A stretch of DNA of 64,000 bases from Acidimicrobiia bacterium (lineage in GTDB: Bacteria > Actinomycetota > Acidimicrobiia > Acidimicrobiales > AC-14): assembly GCA_023265025.1 (NCBI GenBank), contig JAHFUP010000004.1, positions 62,001 through 126,000 on the forward strand, in the 5' to 3' direction. How positions within the stretch are numbered: the first letter of the stretch is position 1; each line of letters starts with the position of its first letter. This document shows, piece after piece, positions 1 through 8,303 of the stretch. A program made the translations under genes and the position numbers. A model generated the notes under the pieces. The model made no database searches. It saw only the letters and a list, made by a program, of their open reading frames with translations, and was not told the origin of the DNA.

Positions 1-86
1 GCCGTCTCGGCCAGACCCTTCCCGACGGCCTCCGCCAGCCGGCGGGTGTTGCCGAACATCGACTCGAAGACCACCACCGCTTTCAT
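1..86 (-). CDS. Flavodoxin-like protein, N-terminal fragment
   Basis: Only the first 28 codons lie in the window; the gene runs off the left edge. The N-terminus has a hydrophobic first strand followed by FESMFGNT and an amphipathic helix, the form of the phosphate-binding loop of flavodoxins, which bind FMN and carry electrons in the cytoplasm. The ATG at 86 is preceded at a normal distance by AGGAGGAGC, a strong ribosome binding site. The redox partner cannot be inferred from the fragment. Bases 87-201, between this start and the next gene, show no gene or clear signal beyond that site. Confidence 0.75.
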   Translation of the reverse strand, partial: MKAVVVFESMFGNTRRLAEAVGKGLAET

Positions 87-201
87 CGCTGCTCCTCCTT
101 CTCCCTTCAACTCTGCGGCCCGCCTGCCGGCGCCTGTAGGGCCGATCGGCCCGAAATCGCGTCAACTCATCGTTGCCCCGTCGTCAATGTAGGGTTGACG
201 T

Positions 202-939
202 ATGTCCTCTCCGCTTCCCACCGTGCAACAACTCGTCTCCTCGGTCGCCGCCGCCGAGGACGCCGATCTCGACCGGGTCCGGGCCGCGGTCGAGATGGCC
301 GACGACCTCGGCGCCCTGGGGGACGAGGTGGTGAATCACTTCGTCGAGGCGGCCCGGGGTGCGGGCTGCTCGTGGTCCCAGATCGGCGCCCAGCTCGGCG
401 TGTCGAAGCAGGCGGCCCAGCAGGCGTTCGTGGCCCCACCGCGGCGCCGGGGCCGGTTCGGCCGGCGCCCCGACGGCATGTTCGCCGGGCGCATGGGGCC
501 GACCGCCCGGGCTGCCATCAAGGGCGCCTTCGAGGAAGCGAAAGGGCTCGGCCACGACCACGTCGGCACCGAGCATCTGCTCCTCACCGCGGGCGAGGGC
601 CCCGGCCTCGCCGCCGTCGCCCTCCGCCGCCTGGGCGTCGACCAGGCGGCGCTCCGGGGGCACGTCGTCGACGTCGTCGGCCCCCGCGCCGCCGGCGCAT
701 CCGGGCACCCGCACTTCACACCACGGGCGAAGAAGGTCCTGGAGCTGGCCGTGCGGGAGTCGATCCGGCTGCACGCCGAGCGGGTGGGCTCCGAGCACCT
801 GCTGCTGGCGCTGGTGCGCGAGGGCGAGGGCGTGGCGGCACAAATCCTCGTCCAGCGGTTGGGGCTCAACCTGGCTCAGGTCCGCCAGACCGTGCTCGAC
901 GTGGTGAACGAGGCCGCCGGCGCGGCGCCCGCCGGCTGA
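202..939 (+). CDS. HTH-like N-terminus fused to double Clp N-terminal domain
   Basis: The 245-residue protein has two Clp N-terminal repeats, near residues 98-160 (HVGTEHLLL) and 172-235 (RVGSEHLLLALV). These are the substrate- or adaptor-binding modules of ClpA/ClpC chaperones. There is no AAA+ ATPase domain, so it cannot unfold substrates itself. Residues 50-75 (QIGAQLGVSKQAA) read as a helix-turn-helix, suggesting DNA binding. A basic linker joins the two parts. Such ClpN-only proteins are common in actinobacteria; an adaptor, decoy or regulator role is inference. It stands between divergent flavodoxin and the next membrane-protein gene. Confidence 0.75.
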   Translation: MSSPLPTVQQLVSSVAAAEDADLDRVRAAVEMADDLGALGDEVVNHFVEAARGAGCSWSQIGAQLGVSKQAAQQAFVAPPRRRGRFGRRPDGMFAGRMGPTARAAIKGAFEEAKGLGHDHVGTEHLLLTAGEGPGLAAVALRRLGVDQAALRGHVVDVVGPRAAGASGHPHFTPRAKKVLELAVRESIRLHAERVGSEHLLLALVREGEGVAAQILVQRLGLNLAQVRQTVLDVVNEAAGAAPAG

Positions 940-979
940 TACCGCTCCTCCGGGGGGCGCCCTGGAAGACTGACCGCCG

Positions 980-3900
980 ATGGTCCTCGCCCTGCCCGCT
1001 CGCCCGAGGAGCGACGGTGGGCGACTGCCCCAGATCGAGCTCCCGGTCGCCGTCCGCCGGCGCCTGCCCGTCCTGCACTGGGCCGAGCGCAACCGGCGGA
1101 TACTGACGTTCGGTGCCTTCGTCTTCGCCGTACTGGCCTTCTCGGGCGCCTGGGCCGGCGGCGCCCTCGTCCTGAACGGCCGCGGCACGTCGCTCTACGT
1201 GCGGCTGGCGCTCGACCACCTCGGGGCCAAACGGACGGTCCCGTACTGGATGCCGGACCTCTGGGGCGGGTCACCCGTCTGGGCCCGCACGCCGTCGCTG
1301 CCGGTGTTCCTGCTCGTGCCGATGGCCACTGCGCTCGGTCCGGATGTGGCCGTGAAGGTCGGGGTGCTTGCCCTCCAGGTCCTCGGGGCGTGCGGTACCT
1401 ACACGCTGTCCCGCTCGTTGTGGAGGAGCTACCCGGCCGCCGTCCTGGCCGGCATCCTGTTCGCGCTGCAGCCCCTCGTCGTCTCCCACGGCGTCCTGGC
1501 CGGATCCCTGCCCACCCTCGCGGTGATGAGCGCCGCCCCCTGGCTGGTGGTGGCGCTGCGAAGGGGCCTGCGGGGCGACGGCGCCGGGTGGCTGGCGCTG
1601 GCCGGGCTCCTCGCCGGCTTCGCCGTCCTGATGCACCCGGGGTACGCCCTCGGGCTGGCGCTCCTCGCCGGCTGCCTGGTCGTCGCCGAGGTGGGTCGGG
1701 CCCGCACGGAGGGCGACGGCGCGGCCATCCGCCGGCTGCCGGTCCGGGTGGGGGCGGTCGTCGCCGTGGCCCTCGGCTCCAGCGCGTACTGGCTGCTGCC
1801 GTTCGCCAGCCTCCGATCGTCGTTCGTGCGCCCGACGCCGGGGCTCGTCCGGGGGGATCTGGGGATGTTCCTCGGGCGGGCCCGCACGCTCCACGGCGCG
1901 GTGAGCGTCGACCGGGACGGCCTGCTCGGGCACCTCTTCCACATGGGTTGGACGTGCCTGGCCCTGAGCCTGCTCAGCGTCGTCGTCATCGCCCGCCGGG
2001 AGCGCGACGGGACCATCGCCGCCATCCTGCTGTCGGCGACGCTCGGCCTCTCGATGTCGACCGGCGCGGGACGCGGACAGTTCGTGCCCTTCGTCGTCGC
2101 CGGCCTCGCCGCCGGGGTGTTGATCGGCGCCCTCGTCGGCCCGTTACGCATGGGGCGGTGGGGGCCGCTCGTCGCCGTCGCCGTGCTCGTGGCCGCGCCG
2201 TACGTCACCCCGTTCGAGAGCCTGCAGCGGATCGTCCCCCTCCTCGGCGACCTCCGCGCCACCCAGTTCTACGCGGTCGTGCCGCTGGCCCTTGCCATGG
2301 GCGCGGCCTACCCCGTTGTCCTGGCCCAGGGGTGGGCCCAGGAGCACCGAGGACCGCCAGGCCTGCCCATCGCCCTCTCGGGCGCGGTGGCCATGGCCGT
2401 GCTCGGCGTCTTCCTCGTCGACGCCTGGCCGGCCCGCTCGTACTACCGCGTCCGGCCGCCGGCCACGTCGGCCGCGTACGGTGAGGTCGCCGCCGCCCTG
2501 GCTCGGGCGCCGGGCCGGCTCCGGGTCGCCCCCACCCGGATCGACCCGACGGCGACCGGGGCGCTCCTCGACGCCGGCCGTCTCGTCACGGTCGGATCGC
2601 CGGATGCCGTCGCCGGCCGGCAGGTGTGGCGGCTGGCGGAGGAGCCCCAAGACGGCCCGATCGCCTACCGCGACCGGGCCACCGGGCTACTAGCCACCGG
2701 CTTCCATGTGGCCGAGCGCCCGGCGGACATCGGGACCGCGGCCGAGTCGGTCCCGGCCATCGACCTGGTCACCAACCCCCGTGCCCTGCCGATGGTGCGG
2801 GCCTACACCCACACGGTGGCGATGGCCGGCGACGACGTCACGCCCGAGCTCGCCGCCGGCCTGGCCCACCGCAACGTCGGCGTCTTCACCGGCGCGCCGA
2901 ACGCCTCGCCGGCACTGGCCGCGACCACCGTCGTCGACGTCCGCTCGAAGGCACCCTGCGACGACGACTCGGGCGCCCGGATCGACCCGGGCCTGGCCAG
3001 CCAGCTCGGCGTGGCGTGCGGGCTCCACCGCTGGATCGGCACGCTGTCCGCCGGCGTCGACGTCCTCAACATCGCCGAGGGCGTGGGCGGGACGTTCCGC
3101 GCCACCACCGATCGGCTGCAGGGGATCGCCGCCTTCCTCGACCGGGTGCCCGACCGGGCCGAGCTGGCCCTGCACGACGTCCTGGCCGGCGGCGCCCTCG
3201 GGCCGGCGCTGACCCGGGGCAAGGCGGTGGGGATCGACGAGTACGGGTTGGTCGCCTTCACCTTCGACCCGATCACCGGGTCGGCCGGGAAGGACTACGC
3301 CTTCGTGCTCAGCTGCCCGGGCTGCCCGGCCGACAACGTCCCCCGATTGGTCGTCGGGCACGCCGACGACCGGACAGGCGACCTGCTGTTCGGGGGCACC
3401 CTCCGGCGGGACCGGGCCGCGGCGTTCGTCCCAATCTACGAGCCCGTGGCCGCCGACCCGCCCAACGCGACCACCCTCGAGCCCACGCGGGTCGCACCGG
3501 GGCGCTGGCGCATCCGGGCCAACGGCGCGGCGCCGGCGCTGGTCGTCGTGGCCGAGGCCTGGTTCCCCGGCTGGGAGGCCCGGGTCGACGGGCGGCGGGC
3601 GCCGGTCGTGCCGGCCGACGGCGGCCTGCTCGGCGTGCCGGTCGACGCCGGCGACCATGTCGTCACCCTCGTCTACCACCGGCCGGCGGCGGCGACCGCC
3701 GGCCGGCTGATCACCGGGGTGACCCTACTCATCGTCGCCGGCCAGGCCATCCGTCGCCGGCGCCGGCGGCCGGTCGCCGCCCCCGCCGCGCCCGGGCGGG
3801 TGCCTTCGGCGCCCGCGCCGGCGCCTGCGAGCCCGCCGCTGCTGGAGGCGCGGGTGCGGCCGTCCGTCGACCCCGCAGGGCCTCGACCATCCCGCCCGGT

Positions 3901-4042
3901 ACCGCAGCCTGGGGCGGGAGACGAGCCGGACTGGGACGAGGTGGTGCAGTCCCATAGGTCGCCGGCGGAAGACGAGGATCCGGACCCGGAGCATCCGACC
4001 CGCCGGATGCCGACGGTGCGGTGGCCCCCGGAGCCGTCCTGA
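980..4042 (+). CDS. Large YfhO-like / GT-C type membrane protein
   Basis: The 1020-residue protein has many hydrophobic helices in its first half, from about residue 45 to 480. A long extracytoplasmic region follows, with a beta-rich segment near residue 862 (WFPGWEARVDG) that recalls the C-terminus of YfhO-family proteins. A last membrane helix lies near residues 910-923, then a proline-rich tail. YfhO-like and GT-C proteins act at the membrane on lipid-linked sugars or cell-wall glycopolymers; the substrate here is unknown. The ATG at 980 is the first plausible start and lies 40 bases after the previous gene. The 3' end overlaps the convergent gene by 314 bases, within low-complexity tails of both. 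Confidence 0.7.
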   Translation: MVLALPARPRSDGGRLPQIELPVAVRRRLPVLHWAERNRRILTFGAFVFAVLAFSGAWAGGALVLNGRGTSLYVRLALDHLGAKRTVPYWMPDLWGGSPVWARTPSLPVFLLVPMATALGPDVAVKVGVLALQVLGACGTYTLSRSLWRSYPAAVLAGILFALQPLVVSHGVLAGSLPTLAVMSAAPWLVVALRRGLRGDGAGWLALAGLLAGFAVLMHPGYALGLALLAGCLVVAEVGRARTEGDGAAIRRLPVRVGAVVAVALGSSAYWLLPFASLRSSFVRPTPGLVRGDLGMFLGRARTLHGAVSVDRDGLLGHLFHMGWTCLALSLLSVVVIARRERDGTIAAILLSATLGLSMSTGAGRGQFVPFVVAGLAAGVLIGALVGPLRMGRWGPLVAVAVLVAAPYVTPFESLQRIVPLLGDLRATQFYAVVPLALAMGAAYPVVLAQGWAQEHRGPPGLPIALSGAVAMAVLGVFLVDAWPARSYYRVRPPATSAAYGEVAAALARAPGRLRVAPTRIDPTATGALLDAGRLVTVGSPDAVAGRQVWRLAEEPQDGPIAYRDRATGLLATGFHVAERPADIGTAAESVPAIDLVTNPRALPMVRAYTHTVAMAGDDVTPELAAGLAHRNVGVFTGAPNASPALAATTVVDVRSKAPCDDDSGARIDPGLASQLGVACGLHRWIGTLSAGVDVLNIAEGVGGTFRATTDRLQGIAAFLDRVPDRAELALHDVLAGGALGPALTRGKAVGIDEYGLVAFTFDPITGSAGKDYAFVLSCPGCPADNVPRLVVGHADDRTGDLLFGGTLRRDRAAAFVPIYEPVAADPPNATTLEPTRVAPGRWRIRANGAAPALVVVAEAWFPGWEARVDGRRAPVVPADGGLLGVPVDAGDHVVTLVYHRPAAATAGRLITGVTLLIVAGQAIRRRRRRPVAAPAAPGRVPSAPAPAPASPPLLEARVRPSVDPAGPRPSRPVPQPGAGDEPDWDEVVQSHRSPAEDEDPDPEHPTRRMPTVRWPPEPS

Positions 4043-4598
4043 CGCGCGTGGCGGCGACGACCCCCGCCAGGCCGGCCAGGCCGATCACGGCCCCGACCCA
4101 CGCCGGCCCCGTGCCCACGGGCGCGGCATCGTCGCTGTGCTCGACGGGCACCGGCGCCGGCGGGACGACGGTGGAGACCGCCGGCCGGTCGACGTTGACG
4201 TCGACGGAGGCGATGCCCCGCATGGCGGAGCCCGGCCCGCCGCCGCAGGCGACGACCGTCAGCCTCGGACGGTTGGCCGCGACGCCGGCCACGTCGAAGC
4301 GCAGGAAGAACTCGACCTCGGCTTTCGGCGGGTCGACCACCTGGAAGTCCTTCAGCGCCTCACCGACGAAGAGCTCGACCCGGGTGAGCCCCGCGGCGGC
4401 CGACGCCCGGCCGCGGACGGTCACCTGACCGGCGAAGGTCTCCCCCGTCGTCGGTTCGGTGATGGTGACCGCGCCGGCGTCGGGGCCGTTGGTCGGGCAG
4501 GTGTTCGGTATCGCCCCGGCCGCGGGCACGCCGACCCACGGAAGGGCCGGCGCAACCAACAGCAGCCTCCACCTGAGAGGCAACAGGCGGGCGGTCAC
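3729..4598 (-). CDS. Secreted or membrane-anchored protein with Ig-like domain
   Basis: The 289-residue product starts at a GTG. A signal peptide covers residues 1-29 (cut near PAAGA). Residues 40-140 read as a beta-sandwich of the kind seen in bacterial Ig-like domains (ITEPTTGETFAGQVTVRGRA). A membrane helix lies near 163-182 (WVGAVIGLAGLAGVVAATR), then about 100 proline/alanine/arginine-rich residues. The expected topology is an exported domain anchored by a C-terminal helix. That tail is antisense to the end of the preceding membrane protein. It may be a genuine tail or an artefact of a lost stop codon. No function is known. Confidence 0.6.
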   Translation of the reverse strand: MTARLLPLRWRLLLVAPALPWVGVPAAGAIPNTCPTNGPDAGAVTITEPTTGETFAGQVTVRGRASAAAGLTRVELFVGEALKDFQVVDPPKAEVEFFLRFDVAGVAANRPRLTVVACGGGPGSAMRGIASVDVNVDRPAVSTVVPPAPVPVEHSDDAAPVGTGPAWVGAVIGLAGLAGVVAATRVRTAPGATAPSASGGSDAPGPDPRLPPATYGTAPPRPSPARLPPQAAVPGGMVEALRGRRTAAPAPPAAAGSQAPARAPKAPARARRGRRPAAGAGDGWPGRRR

Positions 4599-4612
4599 CC
4601 GCCCGACGCTAC

Positions 4613-4846
4613 CTACGGCGTGGCGGGAGGTGCGGGAGGTGCGGGGTCGCCCGCGTCGTCGCCGACCGTGACATCCTCGCCGTCACCGTCGACGAAGTCC
4701 TTGGCCGCCTCGACGCCCTTGTCGATCTTGTCGGCGTACTTGCCGCCGGTCTTGTCGTCGACCACGTCAGCCACCTTGCCGATGGCCCCCTCGACCTTCT
4801 CCTCGTGCCGGCCCAGGAGCGCCTTCGCCTTGTCCAGAAGCCCCAT
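4613..4846 (-). CDS. MT0933-type antitoxin-like small protein
   Basis: This 77-residue protein matches the small actinobacterial MT0933/Rv0909 antitoxin family: MGLLDKAKALLG, then a charged helical stretch with DKTGGKYADKIDKGVEAAK. The C-terminus is acidic and proline-rich. Its ATG at 4846 directly follows the sufB TAG (TAG|ATG), so translation is probably coupled to sufB. No toxin gene is adjacent: the next gene in this direction is a secreted protein. The antitoxin label is therefore a family name only; a small helical stress-type protein is equally possible. Confidence 0.7.
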   Translation of the reverse strand: MGLLDKAKALLGRHEEKVEGAIGKVADVVDDKTGGKYADKIDKGVEAAKDFVDGDGEDVTVGDDAGDPAPPAPPATP

Positions 4847-6247
4847 CTACCCCACCGACCCTTCCATGTTGAGCTCGATCAACCGCGACCATTCGACCGC
4901 GTACTCCATGGGCAGCGTACGGGTGACCGGCTCGATGAAGCCGTTCACGATCATGCTCATGGCCTGGGTGTCGGTGAGGCCCCGGCTCATCAGGTAGAAG
5001 AGCTGGTCCTCGCCGACCTTGGAGACCGTGGCCTCGTGCCCGATGCGGGCGTCGCGCTCGTTGATCTCCATATAGGGGTAGGTGTCGGAGCGGCTGGCCT
5101 CGTCGAGGATCAGGGCGTCGCAGCGCACGTGGCTCTTGGCCCCGTAGGCGCCCGGCTCAACCCGGACCTTGCCGCGGTACGACGTGCGGCCGCCGTCCTT
5201 GCAGATCGACTTGGAGATGATCGTGGAGGTGGTCTCCGGGGCGGCGTGGACCATCTGGGCCCCGGCGTCCTGGTGCATGCCGGCGCCGGCGTAGGCCACC
5301 GACAGGACCTCGCCCTGGGCCTTGGGGCCCATGAGGTACACCGATGGGTACTTCATGGTCAGGCGGCTGCCGATGTTGCCGTCGATCCACTCCACCCGGG
5401 CCTCGGTCTCGGCGCGGGCCCGCTTGGTCACCAGGTTGTAGACGTTGGTCGACCAGTTCTGGATGGTGGTGTAGGTGATGTGGGCGCTGGGCTTGGCGAT
5501 GAGCTCGACCACGGCCGAGTGCAGGGAGTCGGTGCTGTAGACCGGCGCCGAGCAGCCCTCGATGTAGTGCACCGTGGAGCCCTCGTCGGCGATGATCAGC
5601 GTGCGCTCGAACTGGCCCATGTTCTCGGCGTTGATCCGGAAGTAGGCCTGCAGGGGCATCTCCACGTCGACGCCCGGCGGCACGTAGATGAAGCTGCCGC
5701 CCGACCACACCGCGGAGTTCAGGGCCGCGAACTTGTTGTCGCCCGGGGGGATGACGGTGCCGAAGTACTCCCGGAGGATCTCGGGGTGCTCGCGCAGGGC
5801 GGTGTCCATGTCCATGAACAGGACGCCCTTGGCCTCGAGGTCCTCACGGTTCTTGTGGTAGACGACCTCGGACTCGTACTGGGCGGTGACGCCGGCGAGG
5901 TACTTGCGCTCGGCCTCGGGGATGCCCAGCTTCTCGTAGGTCTCCTTCACCGAGTCGGGCAGCTGGTCCCACGAGCTGACCTGCTGGTCGGTGGGCTTGA
6001 TGTAATAGAAGATGTCCTGAAAGTCCAGGTCGGGCATGTTGACCGCGAACCAGGGCGCCATCGGCTTGCGCTCGAACGTGCGTAGGGCGCGGAGGCGGAA
6101 CTGGCGCATCCACTCGGGCTCGCCCTTCATCCACGACATCTCGTTGACGATGTCTTCGTTCAGGCCCTTCTTGGGCTTGAAGACGTAATCCTCGACGTCG
6201 TGCCAGCCGAGCTTGTACCTGCCGAGATCGAGTTCGGTCGTAGCCAT
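4847..6247 (-). CDS. sufB: Fe-S cluster assembly scaffold protein SufB
   Basis: The 466-residue protein is the full usual length of SufB, the scaffold subunit of the SufBC2D complex that builds iron-sulfur clusters in the cytoplasm. Recognisable stretches include SGGSFIYVPPGVDVEMPLQ, VHYIEGCSAP and the C-terminal IGHEATVSKVGEDQLFYLMS. The start ATG at 6247 begins MATTELDLGRYKLG. In most actinobacteria sufB lies in a sufR-B-D-C-S-U operon. Here no sufC, sufD, sufS or sufU is beside it: upstream is a regulatory gap, downstream the antitoxin-like gene. The partners must be encoded elsewhere. Confidence 0.95.
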   Translation of the reverse strand: MATTELDLGRYKLGWHDVEDYVFKPKKGLNEDIVNEMSWMKGEPEWMRQFRLRALRTFERKPMAPWFAVNMPDLDFQDIFYYIKPTDQQVSSWDQLPDSVKETYEKLGIPEAERKYLAGVTAQYESEVVYHKNREDLEAKGVLFMDMDTALREHPEILREYFGTVIPPGDNKFAALNSAVWSGGSFIYVPPGVDVEMPLQAYFRINAENMGQFERTLIIADEGSTVHYIEGCSAPVYSTDSLHSAVVELIAKPSAHITYTTIQNWSTNVYNLVTKRARAETEARVEWIDGNIGSRLTMKYPSVYLMGPKAQGEVLSVAYAGAGMHQDAGAQMVHAAPETTSTIISKSICKDGGRTSYRGKVRVEPGAYGAKSHVRCDALILDEASRSDTYPYMEINERDARIGHEATVSKVGEDQLFYLMSRGLTDTQAMSMIVNGFIEPVTRTLPMEYAVEWSRLIELNMEGSVG

Positions 6248-6286
6248 CAGCGCACCAGCTTCCGAGAAGAGACAATTTCTCCTACG

Positions 6287-6298
6287 TAGATAGTAACA
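6287..6298 (-). promoter_or_regulatory. Candidate extended -10 promoter of sufB
   Basis: Reading the minus strand, TGTTACTAT fits an extended -10 (TGN-TANNNT), about 40 bases before the sufB start. It lies in an AT-rich patch that stands out from the GC-rich surroundings, between the sufB start (6247) and the amidotransferase stop (6390). No clear -35 or SufR/IscR-type operator was identified. Confidence 0.4.
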
Positions 6299-6389
6299 AA
6301 CCCCCTCCCGGACATCATCCCCGGGTTTCCCTTCTCGAACTGGTGACGATCGAACACGGCCTGACCGGTCGAACCGTCACCAGTTGGAG

Positions 6390-7118
6390 TTAGAGGCCTC
6401 CGCGGGCGCGGGCGGTGGCGTGCTCGACGAGCTGGCGGAACAGGCCCTGGTGCTCGGGCCAGTCCTCGAGGAGCTCGGGGTGCCACTGGACGGCGACGAT
6501 GTGAGGGCTACCGGGCACCTCGATGGCCTCCACCGTGTCGTCCTCGGCCCAGGCCACGGCGCGGGTGCCGGGGGCGGCCTGGTCGACGGCCTGGTGGTGG
6601 ATGGAGTTGACGTCGACCTCGGTGGCGCCCAGGGCGTCGGCCAGGTGGCTGTCGGGTTCGATCTTCACCCGGTGGACGGCATCGTGCCAACGGTCGATCC
6701 GGTCGTGGTCCTGGCCGGTGGCGTGGGGGACGTGCTGGACCAGGGACCCGCCCATGGCCACGTTGAGGATCTGCATCCCCCGGCAGGTGGCCAGGAGGGG
6801 CATGTCGAGCTCGATGGCCGCCTGGATGAGACGGATCTCGAAGGCGTCCCGGAGGGGGTCGACACCATGGGTCTCGGCGATGGGATGGGCGCCGTAGCGC
6901 GACGGGGCCACGTCGCCGCCGCCGGTCAGCAGGATGCCGTGCACGGCCTGGAGGTAGTGGTCCACCGCGTCGGGGTCGAGCACCGGCAGGATCACCGGCA
7001 GGCCGCCGGCCCGCTCGACGCTGTCGACGTAGAACCGACTGGCGGTGTGGAGCAGGACGGGGCCGGTGGCGATCGGCACGATGCGGGGATGGGCGGAGAT
7101 CCCGATGATCGGCTTCAC
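6390..7118 (-). CDS. Gamma-glutamyl-gamma-aminobutyrate hydrolase-type class I amidotransferase
   Basis: The 242-residue protein is a class I glutamine amidotransferase-like hydrolase of the PuuD / peptidase C26 family, which cleaves gamma-glutamyl amide bonds in polyamine and related catabolism. The nucleophile elbow is LLATCRGMQILN near residue 115. The catalytic His-Glu appear in AVQWHPELLEDW near residue 218. The N-terminus IGISAHPRIVP is typical of the family. It sits 10 bases downstream of a small gene and is probably cotranscribed with it. No other polyamine genes are near, so the true substrate is uncertain. Confidence 0.85.
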   Translation of the reverse strand: MKPIIGISAHPRIVPIATGPVLLHTASRFYVDSVERAGGLPVILPVLDPDAVDHYLQAVHGILLTGGGDVAPSRYGAHPIAETHGVDPLRDAFEIRLIQAAIELDMPLLATCRGMQILNVAMGGSLVQHVPHATGQDHDRIDRWHDAVHRVKIEPDSHLADALGATEVDVNSIHHQAVDQAAPGTRAVAWAEDDTVEAIEVPGSPHIVAVQWHPELLEDWPEHQGLFRQLVEHATARARGGL

Positions 7119-7128
7119 CTCTTCAAAT

Positions 7129-7365
7129 CTAGGGCGACCTGAAGAGCTCCGAGACGAAGGCGGCCAGGGCGTCGAGGCTGCCGGGCGAGGCGTCGGTCAC
7201 GAACACGGCCGGGCGGCCGGCGCCGGCCGCCTCGATGGTGCCGGCCAAACGGCCGAGGGCGCCGGCGTCGGGGCCGACGAGGACGACAGTCACCCCGCCG
7301 GCGGCCAGCCGGGTGGCCAGGCCCTCGGAACCCGCCCAGTCAACTGGGACGACAACGACCTTCAC
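7129..7365 (-). CDS. Small Rossmann-like hypothetical protein
   Basis: This 78-residue protein has alternating strands and helices (KVVVVPVDWAG, VTVVLVGPDAGALG, AVFVTDASPGSLDAL). It resembles a truncated half of a short-chain dehydrogenase or a receiver-like fold, but has no complete nucleotide-binding motif or active site. It is immediately upstream of the amidotransferase gene with a 10-base gap. No function can be assigned. Confidence 0.5.
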   Translation of the reverse strand: MKVVVVPVDWAGSEGLATRLAAGGVTVVLVGPDAGALGRLAGTIEAAGAGRPAVFVTDASPGSLDALAAFVSELFRSP

Positions 7366-7421
7366 CCGTGCATCTTGACCCGGGGAATGCCGACCAGGTT
7401 GGTCGGGTTTAGACTGACGCC

Positions 7422-7850
7422 ATGGCCGCTCCCACTCCCATCGACCCCCGGGGGCCTCGCTTCAACCAGGGCGTGCTGGCGACCGCCCTGCTGGCCGGCT
7501 TTCTCGCCGACTGGCGCCCGGTGGTGCCGGCCTTCGCCCTCGTCCTGCTGGCCGGCGCCGCCTTCGGCCCGAAGTACGGGCCGTTCCTGGCCCTGTACGC
7601 CAGGGTGATCCGCCCCCGCCTCGCCCCGCCCCGCGAGCTGGAGGACCCCCGACCGCCCCGCTTCTCCTCGGCGATGGGCGTGGCGTTCCTCGGCGCCGGC
7701 ACGCTGGCCTTCGCCGTCGGTGCCCCCGGGCTCGGGTGGGCCCTGGCGCTCATGGTCGCTGCGCTCGCCGCCCTGTCCGCCACCACCGGCATCTGCGTCG
7801 GCTGCGAGATCTACCTGGCCCTGGCCCGCCGGCGCCCCGTGACGTCGTAG
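7422..7850 (+). CDS. DUF4395 membrane protein
   Basis: The 142-residue protein fits DUF4395. It opens with a Pro/Arg-rich start (PRGPRFNQGVLA), has four hydrophobic helices at about residues 20-34, 37-52, 82-99 and 103-120, and ends in a conserved Cys pair (GICVGCEIY) facing the membrane. DUF4395 proteins often accompany thioredoxin-like proteins, as here: the stop is followed at once by the next ATG (TAG|ATG at 7851). A role in membrane thiol redox is plausible from the pairing and the cysteines but unproven. Confidence 0.85.
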   Translation: MAAPTPIDPRGPRFNQGVLATALLAGFLADWRPVVPAFALVLLAGAAFGPKYGPFLALYARVIRPRLAPPRELEDPRPPRFSSAMGVAFLGAGTLAFAVGAPGLGWALALMVAALAALSATTGICVGCEIYLALARRRPVTS

Positions 7851-8243
7851 ATGTTCCTGGTCCGGGGCGTCGTCGTCCTCGCCATCCTCTTCGCCGTGGC
7901 CCTCGCCGGCCGCCTCTACCGGTCGTGGCGGGCCGGCGTCCGTGACGATCGGCCGGCGCACCCGCTTGTGCCTGCGTCGCTGCTCGCCGGCGCGGCGCGG
8001 ACCTGGGTGGTCTTCACCTCCCCGTACTGCGCCACCTGCGGCCCGGTCGAGGACCGGCTGCGGGCCTCGGACCCCGACGCCCGGGTGGTGAAGGTCGACG
8101 CCACCCGCGAGCCGCACCTGGCCGCCGCCTTCTCGATCCGCTCCGCCCCCACCGTCCTGCTGGCCGACGGCGCCGGCAACGTGACCGCCCGGCTGGTCGG
8201 CGCCGAGGCGGTCGACAGCTACGTCGCCGCCCGGTACCCGTAG
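7851..8243 (+). CDS. Membrane-anchored thioredoxin-fold protein
   Basis: The 130-residue protein has an N-terminal membrane helix (residues 3-20) and a thioredoxin domain with the active motif FTSPYCATCGPVEDRL near residue 60. The cis-proline region is IRSAPTVLL. The CxxC spacing is CATC, unlike the CGPC of classical thioredoxin. It directly follows the DUF4395 gene and the two are almost certainly one operon. The domain is probably tethered at the membrane to reduce or oxidise thiols there; which face is not clear from the sequence. Confidence 0.85.
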   Translation: MFLVRGVVVLAILFAVALAGRLYRSWRAGVRDDRPAHPLVPASLLAGAARTWVVFTSPYCATCGPVEDRLRASDPDARVVKVDATREPHLAAAFSIRSAPTVLLADGAGNVTARLVGAEAVDSYVAARYP

Positions 8244-8255
8244 CCCCGCCGCATC

Positions 8256-8303
8256 GTTCTGGCTGCACTGACGGTCGCATACGCCCGTAGCTGCAGCCAA
8301 AAC
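8256..8303 (+). repeat. REP-like palindrome, copy 1
   Basis: An imperfect palindrome with outer arms GGCTGCA (8261-8267) and TGCAGCC (8292-8298) around a GCATACG centre (8278-8284). It lies between the convergent ends of the thioredoxin gene and the epimerase gene. The spacing of arms and centre equals that of two further copies. The inner stem ACGG/CCGT differs from the other copies but still pairs, which suggests the fold is conserved. Confidence 0.65.
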
